Below are positions 57,844-64,000 of a stretch of 64,000 nt of DNA, in pieces (the stretch's first letter is position 1; each line of letters opens with the position of its first letter). A model generated the notes under the pieces. It did not search any database. It was given only the letters and a program-made list of their open reading frames with translations, and was not told the origin of the DNA. This DNA comes from Yersinia frederiksenii ATCC 33641 (GTDB taxonomy: Bacteria; Pseudomonadota; Gammaproteobacteria; Enterobacterales; Enterobacteriaceae). The stretch covers positions 4,369,642 through 4,433,641 of the forward strand of contig NZ_KN150731.1 of the NCBI RefSeq assembly GCF_000754805.1, read 5' to 3'. The translations under genes and the position numbers were made by a program.

Positions 57844-58092
57844 ATGGGCATACTATCTTGGATTATTTTTGGTCTGATTGCCGGTATTTTGGCTAAATGG
57901 ATTATGCCAGGAGAGGATGGTGGTGGTTTTATTATGACTATAATCCTTGGTGTGGTAGGTGCTCTGGTTGGGGGCTATATTAGTACCTTCTTTGGTATGG
58001 GCAAAGTTGATGGGTTTAACATTGGTAGCTTTGTCGTGGCAGTCATCGGTTCACTGGTCGTACTGTTTGTCTACAGAAAATTAAGAAGTTAG
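57844..58092 (+). CDS. GlsB/YeaQ/YmgE-family membrane protein
   Basis: 82-aa protein with three membrane helices: GILSWIIFGLIAGILAKWIM, then GGFIMTIILGVVGALVGGYI and NIGSFVVAVIGSLVVLFVYR. The family (transglycosylase-associated, GlsB of Enterococcus) is linked to stress response. GGAGG stands just before the ATG. The GEDGGG in the first loop is usual. Confidence 0.9.
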   Translation: MGILSWIIFGLIAGILAKWIMPGEDGGGFIMTIILGVVGALVGGYISTFFGMGKVDGFNIGSFVVAVIGSLVVLFVYRKLRS

Positions 58093-58199
58093 ACTCAATT
58101 GATATGCTTATTACCATGATTTTAACAGCCATCGGTAAAGCCAATAAGCATTAATCAAGAAAACATCTCCTCAGCAAGATACTGTTCTAATAAAATATC

Positions 58200-58229
58200 A
58201 GAAAGGTGGCTATTTTTTGTCACCTTTCT
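58200..58229 (+). terminator. Hairpin after the GlsB-like gene
   Basis: AGAAAGGTG / CACCTTTCT arms with a 12-base loop containing six T. No T-run follows, so termination is uncertain. Confidence 0.5.
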
Positions 58230-58306
58230 CTCATAAAACCATCATCAATATGCAATAGAAATATTCGTTAATAGCTCATGACTACAGGCAATCTGAGAGA
58301 CATGAC

Positions 58307-59143
58307 ATGGGCCAGGCATTGCGTAAATTCACTGTGGCTGATTATCCAGCTGCGGTGCAAGAACCACGTAAGAAGGTACTTGCCGTTAAAGGTTTAGTTA
58401 AAGCATACAAATCACAACACCGAGTGTTGGATGATATCAACTTTGAGCTTCATGCCGGTGAATTTGTAGCGATAATTGGCCGTTCTGGTGCTGGAAAATC
58501 CACATTACTGCATGTTTTAAATGGCACCATTCCCAGTAGCGCCGGTGAGATCATTAATTACCATGATAATGGTGATACGCAGAATATTGCTGAATTGACA
58601 ACAAAACAGATGAGAAAGTGGCGCGCTCAATGCGGCATGATTTTTCAGGATTTCTGCTTAGTTCCACGTCTTGATGTTATTACCAATGTTTTATTAGGCC
58701 GTCTTAGTTATACCTCGACAGTGAAATCATTTTTTAAAATATTTGCTGAGCAGGATAGAGCCAGAGCCATTGAATTACTGCAATGGCTCAATATGCTACC
58801 TCATGCTTTGCAGCGTGCAGAGAATCTCTCTGGTGGCCAAATGCAGCGTGTTGCTATTTGTCGCGCCATGATGCAAAACCCAAAAATATTATTAGCTGAT
58901 GAGCCGGTCGCTTCTTTGGATCCAAAGAATACCACCCGAATAATGAATACATTACAGAAAATAAGCGAAAATGATATTGCGGTGGTCGTCAACTTACACT
59001 CTGTCGAACTAGTCAAAGATTATTGTACGAGAGTTATAGGTATTGCTCATGGACAAATTGTTTTTGATGGACACCCATCAATGCTGAATGACACTATTAT
59101 TCAAGAAATTTATAGTGATGAATCATCTGATATTTTGCATTAA
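58307..59143 (+). CDS. phnC: Phosphonate-type ABC transporter ATPase PhnC
   Basis: ATPase of a phosphonate/phosphite-type importer, 278 aa. Walker [11 protein letters not shown]-loop [24 protein letters not shown] (typical of PhnC), signature [16 protein letters not shown], Walker [13 protein letters not shown]-loop VNLHSVE. First gene of phnC-phnD-phnE-phnE. I see no Pho box in the 70 bases before it. Confidence 0.93.
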   Translation: MGQALRKFTVADYPAAVQEPRKKVLAVKGLVKAYKSQHRVLDDINFELHAGEFVAIIGRSGAGKSTLLHVLNGTIPSSAGEIINYHDNGDTQNIAELTTKQMRKWRAQCGMIFQDFCLVPRLDVITNVLLGRLSYTSTVKSFFKIFAEQDRARAIELLQWLNMLPHALQRAENLSGGQMQRVAICRAMMQNPKILLADEPVASLDPKNTTRIMNTLQKISENDIAVVVNLHSVELVKDYCTRVIGIAHGQIVFDGHPSMLNDTIIQEIYSDESSDILH

Positions 59144-59179
59144 TTCCCATTTATCCCTCTACCAGAATAGGTTAATTTA

Positions 59180-60109
59180 ATGAAGAAAGTACTTTGTTTT
59201 ACCTCATTAGTGGCAAGTATGATGGTATTTAATGCCACAGCAGCGGATGCACCAAAAGAAATTAATCTGGGTATTCTTGGTGGGCAGAATGCGACACAGC
59301 AAATTGGCGATAATATGTGTGTCAAAGAATTTTTGGATAAAGAATTAAACGTAAAAACAAATCTGCATAATGCATCTGACTACTCCGGGGTTATTCAAGG
59401 ATTATTGGGCGGGAAGATTGACTTAGTATTAAGTATGTCCCCCTCTTCCTTTGCTTCTGTATATATTAAAGATCCTAAAGCTGTTGATATCGTAGGTATT
59501 GCGATTGACGATACAGACAAATCACGCGGTTATCACTCAGTGGTAGTGGTAAAGGCCGATAGTCCTTATCAGAAAATTGAAGACTTGAAGGGTAAAGCAT
59601 TTGGTTTTGCTGATCCGGACTCAACTTCAGGATTTTTGATCCCGAACCAAAGCTTCAAACAGAAATTGGGTGGAACACCAGACAATAAATATAACGATTT
59701 CTTCTCCAGCGTGACATTCTCCGGTGGTCATGAACAAGATATTCTGGGTGTTATAAACGGTCAATTTGATGGCGCAGTGACTTGGGCCTCTATGATCGGT
59801 GATTATAATACAGGTTATACCAGCGGTGCATTCACGCGTATGATCCGTATGGATCACCCAGATTTAATGAAACAAATTCGTATTATCTGGCAGTCACCAC
59901 TGATTCCGAATGGCCCTATTTTGGTCCGTAGTGCATTGCCTGCTGAATTTAAAGCGCAGCTAGTGGCCGCAGTTAAAAAACTGGATAAAGAAGAACACGG
60001 TTGTTTCATTAAAGCGGTGGGTGGCAAACAGCATATCGGTGAAACATCATTGAGTGAGTATCAAACTATTATTGATATGAAGCGTGAGTTAACCAAAGGC
60101 GGCCGTTAA
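59180..60109 (+). CDS. phnD: Phosphonate-type substrate-binding protein PhnD
   Basis: Periplasmic binding protein, 309 aa, signal peptide MKKVLCFTSLVASMMVFNATA. PhnD/ThiY-type motifs: YSGVIQGLLGGKIDLVLSMS, the ligand loop GFADPDSTSGFLIPNQSF, and IWQSPLIPNGPILVRSALP. It divides from typical E. coli PhnD, so the true ligand (phosphonate, phosphite or another oxyanion) is not certain. A hairpin follows, before phnE. Confidence 0.9.
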   Translation: MKKVLCFTSLVASMMVFNATAADAPKEINLGILGGQNATQQIGDNMCVKEFLDKELNVKTNLHNASDYSGVIQGLLGGKIDLVLSMSPSSFASVYIKDPKAVDIVGIAIDDTDKSRGYHSVVVVKADSPYQKIEDLKGKAFGFADPDSTSGFLIPNQSFKQKLGGTPDNKYNDFFSSVTFSGGHEQDILGVINGQFDGAVTWASMIGDYNTGYTSGAFTRMIRMDHPDLMKQIRIIWQSPLIPNGPILVRSALPAEFKAQLVAAVKKLDKEEHGCFIKAVGGKQHIGETSLSEYQTIIDMKRELTKGGR

Positions 60110-60129
60110 GTCGGTTCTGCAGATAAAAT

Positions 60130-60159
60130 ATACCCTGCGCATTCGAAGTTGCAGGGTAT
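60130..60159 (+). terminator. Hairpin between phnD and phnE
   Basis: ATACCCTGC / GCAGGGTAT arms around a 12-base loop. Such hairpins after the binding-protein gene usually stabilise its mRNA and lower expression of the permease genes. Confidence 0.6.
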
Positions 60160-60203
60160 CGCTCTGGCTAGCTGGAGCTATTGCTTTGAGGTGGTAGCTA
60201 ATT

Positions 60204-61067
60204 TTGAACACAGACTTTAACCATTACTATCAGCGGATTCGCACTAAGCAAAAACGTGAAACGTTGATTTGGTCATTGACGCTGGCAATTATCTATCTTG
60301 GCGCTGGCAGTATTGCTGAGTTTAATTTACATACTGTATTTATTTCTATTCCGAATTTTTTTGATTATCTGGCCGAAACTATACCTGTGCTCCATTGGCA
60401 TAATTTGTTTGCAGATGGTCATACGGAGGGTTCTTTTGCTTATTGGGGTTATCGCTTACCCATTCAATTACCGTTGATTTGGGAGACTCTGCAATTAGCA
60501 TTAGCCTCGACAATCTTGTCAGTTATCATTGCCATTATTTTTGCCTTTTTGGCTGCAAATAATACCCAAAGCCCTGCTTGGTTGCGATTATCAATCCGCA
60601 CATTTGTTGCGTTTTTACGTACTATGCCGGAATTAGCCTGGGCGGTGATGTTTGTCATGGCGTTTGGTATTGGGGCTATTCCTGGTTTTTTAGCTTTGGC
60701 GTTACACACTATTGGCAGCTTAACCAAGCTGTTTTATGAATCACTGGAAACCGCATCGGATAAACCGGTGCGCGGCTTGGCAGCTTGTGGGGCTGGAAAA
60801 TTACAGCGAATGCGTTTTGCGCTGTGGCCACAGGTAAAACCCATATTTCTCTCTTATAGCTTTATGCGTCTGGAAATTAACTTTCGCCAATCGACAATTT
60901 TAGGGTTGGTGGGTGCCGGGGGTATTGGGCAAGAGTTAATGACCTCAATAAAACTCGATCGCTATGATCAGGTCAGCATGACATTGTTGCTGATTATTAT
61001 TGTGGTCTCATTGTTGGATTACACATCCGGTAAATTACGCAAGCGAGTTGTGGAAGGAACTTCATAA
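60204..61067 (+). CDS. phnE: Phosphonate-type ABC permease PhnE (first)
   Basis: Inner-membrane permease, 287 aa, start TTG at 60204 after GAGGTGGT. Helices from residue 20 on; the coupling EAA-type loop GLAACGAGKLQRMRFALWPQ and NFRQSTILGLVGAGGIGQEL near the end are typical of PhnE. It overlaps the second permease by one base (TAATG). Confidence 0.92.
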   Translation: MNTDFNHYYQRIRTKQKRETLIWSLTLAIIYLGAGSIAEFNLHTVFISIPNFFDYLAETIPVLHWHNLFADGHTEGSFAYWGYRLPIQLPLIWETLQLALASTILSVIIAIIFAFLAANNTQSPAWLRLSIRTFVAFLRTMPELAWAVMFVMAFGIGAIPGFLALALHTIGSLTKLFYESLETASDKPVRGLAACGAGKLQRMRFALWPQVKPIFLSYSFMRLEINFRQSTILGLVGAGGIGQELMTSIKLDRYDQVSMTLLLIIIVVSLLDYTSGKLRKRVVEGTS

Positions 61068-61972
61068 TGTTGACTCATCATCTAACCGCAGGTCAGCTAT
61101 CAACGCTAAAACAACAGCATCCACAAATTTTCTTACAACAAAAACATTATATTAGATGGGTCACAATGATTGGTGTTGGTGTTTTTTTGTATTACCTTTT
61201 TTTCTTCAAAACTTTTGGGGTTCCGTGGCAAACATTTGCTAATGGCAGCCAGCAAATAAGCCGCTATTTTTTGCGTATGTTTGTTTGGCATGATTTTATT
61301 AATTGGCCATTTAAATATTATTTTAGTCAGATTTTTATTACCTTAGCAATTGTTTTTGCCGGGACACTCACGGCCACATGCATTGCTTTACCCCTATCAT
61401 TTCTGGCAGCACGAAATGTGATGTCAACGCCAAGTTTACGTATTATTTCATTTGTAGTGCGCCGTTTTCTGGATATTTTCCGTGGAATAGACATGGCTAT
61501 TTGGGGACTGATTTTTGTTCGAGCTGTGGGAATGGGGCCGCTTGCCGGGGTGCTAGCGATTATCATGCAAGATATGGGGTTACTGGGTAAACTCTATGCC
61601 GAAGGGCATGAAGCCGTAGATAAGTCACCTAATCGTGGCCTTACTGCCATGGGAGCCAATGCCTTACAGAAGCAGCGTTTTGGTATTTTTACTCAATCTT
61701 TTCCAACCTTTTTGGCTCTAAGCCTTTATCAAATTGAATCTAATACTCGCTCAGCTGCGGTGTTGGGTTTTGTCGGAGCAGGGGGGATTGGTTTAGTATA
61801 TGCCGAGAATATGAGGCTATGGAACTGGGACGTAGTGATGTTTATTACATTAATAATGGTGGTTATTGTGATGGTCATGGATAAAATCTCCGCAACATTA
61901 CGGCGGAAATATATTCTAGGTGAGGAAATTTCACTTTATCATCCAACCAATAATATTAATTCTAAAGCTTAA
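61067..61972 (+). CDS. phnE: Phosphonate-type ABC permease PhnE (second)
   Basis: Second permease, 301 aa, forming a heterodimer with the first. Family motif ALSLYQIESNTRSAAVLGFV with GAGGIGLVYAEN near residue 235. The pair PhnE1-PhnE2 with PhnC and PhnD is a complete importer. No C-P lyase gene follows; the 233 bases to yehS hold no gene. Confidence 0.92.
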   Translation: MLTHHLTAGQLSTLKQQHPQIFLQQKHYIRWVTMIGVGVFLYYLFFFKTFGVPWQTFANGSQQISRYFLRMFVWHDFINWPFKYYFSQIFITLAIVFAGTLTATCIALPLSFLAARNVMSTPSLRIISFVVRRFLDIFRGIDMAIWGLIFVRAVGMGPLAGVLAIIMQDMGLLGKLYAEGHEAVDKSPNRGLTAMGANALQKQRFGIFTQSFPTFLALSLYQIESNTRSAAVLGFVGAGGIGLVYAENMRLWNWDVVMFITLIMVVIVMVMDKISATLRRKYILGEEISLYHPTNNINSKA

Positions 61973-62205
61973 TGTATCTCTTTATTTTAATGCTATATAT
62001 TCTAGCCATTATTAAATAAAAATAACACGAACTTTTTTTAGCTTTTATTTTTACTATGTTGCCTGTTTTTATCACAAACCAGATTTGCATTGAGAAGATC
62101 GGCGTTGATCTATACAATACTGCCCGCTAGACGTTAAAGAAGCGTTTTGTTTTTCTTGCGATATTCGCACACGTCTAATCTACATAATAGGAATAGGGCA
62201 GTAAT

Positions 62206-62676
62206 ATGATCAACAACGATGTGCTTCGTAGTGTTCGCTATATGCTTAACGTTAACGATACCAAGATAACAGAAATCATTAAGCTGGCTGATTTTGAAGT
62301 GAACAATGCGGATGTCGTTAATTTTCTTAAGAAAGAAGATGAAGCCGGTTATCAGGATTGCCCTGATCTGGTGATGGCACATTTCCTTAATGGCCTGATT
62401 TTCTTTCGGCGTGGTAAAGATGACAAGTTCCCGGCACCCGCGGTAGAGCCAGTCATTACTAACAATATCGTGCTCAAAAAACTGCGTGTTGCATTTGAGT
62501 TGAAGGACACCGACATGCACGATGTGTTTAATGCTGTTGAATTTCCAGTGTCTAAACCTGAGCTAAATGCCTTGTTCCGTAAAGAAGGGAGCAAAAATTT
62601 CCGCCCTTGCGGTGATCAGGTGCTGCGTTATTTCCTAAAAGGTCTGACATTGCGGATACGTGGTCCTAAAAAGTAA
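62206..62676 (+). CDS. yehS: DUF1456 family protein YehS
   Basis: 156-aa protein with two tandem DUF1456 repeats (INNDVLRSVRYMLNVNDTKI and NNIVLKKLRVAFELKDTDMH, each ending in a FLNGLIFFRRGKD / FLKGLTLRIRG motif), collinear with E. coli YehS. Function unknown. Followed by a perfect 12-base-arm terminator. Confidence 0.93.
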   Translation: MINNDVLRSVRYMLNVNDTKITEIIKLADFEVNNADVVNFLKKEDEAGYQDCPDLVMAHFLNGLIFFRRGKDDKFPAPAVEPVITNNIVLKKLRVAFELKDTDMHDVFNAVEFPVSKPELNALFRKEGSKNFRPCGDQVLRYFLKGLTLRIRGPKK

Positions 62677-62766
62677 AATTAAATATACCGGTCATCTCTC
62701 AAATTACAACTGTGTTGGCTGTTCGTTGAAATCTTTTGGGGATGTGTCGGCATAGCTGAGCAATAT

Positions 62767-62801
62767 AAAAACAGGAATGGCAATTGGCTATTCCTGTTTT
62801 T
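62767..62801 (+). terminator. Terminator after yehS
   Basis: AAAAACAGGAAT / ATTCCTGTTTTT arms, 11-base loop; the T-run is part of the stem end. It lies 91 bases after yehS. Confidence 0.88.
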
Positions 62802-62908
62802 CGTTAATTAGCCGCATAATCACTGTTAACTTCTGAATTAACCCATTCCAGCTTGTTCATCGTAGTACCTTATTTCTCCCCTCTGTTGCACTATATATGC
62901 TCGTATGT

Positions 62909-62925
62909 TGCGCATTAATGGTGCA
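62909..62925 (+). promoter_or_regulatory. NtrC-like binding site upstream of urtA
   Basis: TGCGCATTAATGGTGCA is close to the NtrC site TGCACC-N5-GGTGCA (one half perfect). A weaker half site lies at 62887. It is about 75 bases upstream of the sigma-54 promoter, as expected for an enhancer site. Confidence 0.65.
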
Positions 62926-62999
62926 GACAATTAGGTTATATATCCGGCTATTTAACCAAAATATCTATAATCTTCAATTAAATTAATAATATATAAAAC

Positions 63000-63016
63000 T
63001 GGCATGGCGATTGCGC
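63000..63016 (+). promoter_or_regulatory. Sigma-54 (RpoN) promoter of urtA
   Basis: TGGCATGGCGATTGCGC has the invariant GG and GC ten bases apart and matches TGGCAC-N5-TTGCA well. It lies 51 bases before urtA. Together with the NtrC-like site it suggests nitrogen control of urea uptake. Confidence 0.8.
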
Positions 63017-63066
63017 AGAGTAAATCCAATCTTGTGTGTTTTACTCAACGACCAGAGGTTAACGCT

Positions 63067-64000
63067 ATGCAACATCGTAACTTAGTTAAGGTTTTTGCAC
63101 TTTCGGCTTCGGTTATCAGTATGGGAGTGGCATTTGGCTCATTGGCTGCTGATACCATTAAAGTCGGTATTTTGCACTCGTTGTCCGGCACTATGGCTAT
63201 CTCTGAAACACCATTGAAAGATATGGCTTTGATGAGCATCGATGATATCAATGCTCATGGTGGTGTATTGGGTAAAAAACTGGAGCCGGTTATTGTTGAC
63301 CCGGCATCTAACTGGCCGTTATTTGCCGAAAAAGCACGGCAATTATTAACACAAGATAAAGTTGCTGTTGTATTCGGGGCTTGGACTTCGGTTTCACGTA
63401 AATCAGTACTGCCAGTATTTGAAGAATTAAATGGCTTACTGTTCTATCCGGTGCAATACGAAGGTGAAGAAATGTCGCCGAATGTTTTCTATACCGGAGC
63501 AGCACCAAACCAACAAGCTATTCCTGCAGTAGAATATTTATTAAGTGAAGATGGCGGTGCAGCGAAACGCTTTATTTTGTTGGGCACTGATTATGTCTAT
63601 CCGCGAACCACGAATAAAATTCTGCGCGCCTTCCTGCATACCAAAGGTATTCAAGACAAAGATATTGAGGAGATTTATACCCCATTTGGTTATAGCGATT
63701 ACCAAACTATCGTTGGCAATATTAAGAAATTCTCCGCTGATGGAAAAACAGCGGTTATTTCTACCATCAACGGTGATTCAAATGTTCCTTTCTATAAAGA
63801 ATTAGCCAATCAGGGTATTAAAGCGACCGATGTACCGGTCATTGCTTTCTCTGTCGGCGAAGAAGAGTTACGTGGCATTGATACCAAGCCATTGGTGGGG
63901 AATCTTGCCGCCTGGAATTATTTCCAATCAGTAGATAATCCGACTAACAAGAAATTCGTTGAACAATGGAAAGCTTATGCCAAAGCACACAACTTGCCGA
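63067..64000 (+). CDS. urtA: Urea ABC transporter substrate-binding protein UrtA (5' part)
   Basis: The reading frame is open to the window end (311 codons). Signal peptide MQHRNLVKVFALSASVISMG, cut after SLAA near residue 28. Urea-binding (Peripla_BP, UrtA) features: TIKVGILHSLSGTMAISETP, FGAWTSVSRKSVLPVFEEL, LLFYPVQYEGEE, LGTDYVYPRTTNKILRAFL and STINGDSNVPFYKELANQG. AGAGG precedes the ATG. urtBCDE probably continues beyond the window. Confidence 0.94.
   Translation, partial: MQHRNLVKVFALSASVISMGVAFGSLAADTIKVGILHSLSGTMAISETPLKDMALMSIDDINAHGGVLGKKLEPVIVDPASNWPLFAEKARQLLTQDKVAVVFGAWTSVSRKSVLPVFEELNGLLFYPVQYEGEEMSPNVFYTGAAPNQQAIPAVEYLLSEDGGAAKRFILLGTDYVYPRTTNKILRAFLHTKGIQDKDIEEIYTPFGYSDYQTIVGNIKKFSADGKTAVISTINGDSNVPFYKELANQGIKATDVPVIAFSVGEEELRGIDTKPLVGNLAAWNYFQSVDNPTNKKFVEQWKAYAKAHNLP

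Noticed and set aside
58230-58306. Pho box before phnC
   Set aside because: I found no CTGTCAT-type direct repeats in this stretch.

Overview
The window looks like chromosomal DNA of an enterobacterium, almost certainly a Yersinia. Evidence for this: gene order matches the Enterobacterales nadA-pnuC / gal / mod / bio / uvrB / moa / ybh block; the class IV adenylate cyclase at 55258-55797 is of the Yersinia type; and ERIC-like repeats sit between genes. No phage, IS element, plasmid or CRISPR array is visible. Species cannot be fixed from the sequence alone.

Layout. 0-5.6 kb: a tRNA-Lys gene preceded by a detached tRNA 3' end, a heptamer microsatellite, NAD supply (nadA, pnuC, behind a NadR-like site), zinc efflux (zitB), aroG, and gpmA behind a Fur-box-like palindrome. 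5.7-10 kb: an AT-rich accessory island between gpmA and psiF/galM. It holds a lipoprotein nuclease and a compact cassette on the minus strand: a cyanobactin-type PatA/PatG subtilisin-like protease, a previously unlisted 49-aa peptide gene directly downstream, and an XRE regulator whose reading frame is broken at an A9 tract. This is the best candidate for an undescribed system: a small ribosomally made, proteolytically matured peptide (RiPP or bacteriocin-like). 10-15 kb: psiF and galETKM with a GalR operator. 15-22.6 kb: a CPBP membrane protease, modF, modE, acrZ, modABC behind a ModE box, and ybhA. 23-25.7 kb: a classical autotransporter with a repeated Pro-Asp linker. 26-32.2 kb: pgl and the biotin cluster bioA / bioBFCD around a BirA operator. 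32.3-34 kb: an orphan UrtE-like ATPase with a degenerate signature motif and a 1.1-kb spacer carrying DnaA- and LexA-like sites before uvrB. 36-41 kb: a VF530-type protein, yvcK, moaA-moaC-moaD-moaE (Moco riboswitch and ModE site upstream, ERIC repeats in place of moaB) and ybhL. 41-47 kb: the ybhGFSR ABC exporter with its TetR regulator cecR. 47-57.7 kb: rhlE, dusC, a short MgtE behind an M-box riboswitch, an unknown 58-aa membrane protein, pbpG, yohP, dld, cyaB, yajD and a SUFU-like protein. 57.8-62 kb: a GlsB-type membrane protein and a phnCDEE importer without C-P lyase genes. 62-64 kb: yehS and the start of urtA, cut by the window end, behind a sigma-54 promoter and an NtrC-like site.

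How it fits together: most regions are small metabolic units with recognisable local control (NadR, Fur, GalR, ModE, BirA, LexA, Moco and Mg2+ riboswitches, NtrC/sigma-54). Molybdate uptake (modABC), its regulator (modE) and molybdopterin synthesis (moa) share ModE-type sites. The accessory features that interrupt this conserved backbone are the PatA-peptide-XRE cassette, the autotransporter, the orphan UrtE-like gene and the ERIC repeats. All regulatory sites and starts were called by eye, without any search.
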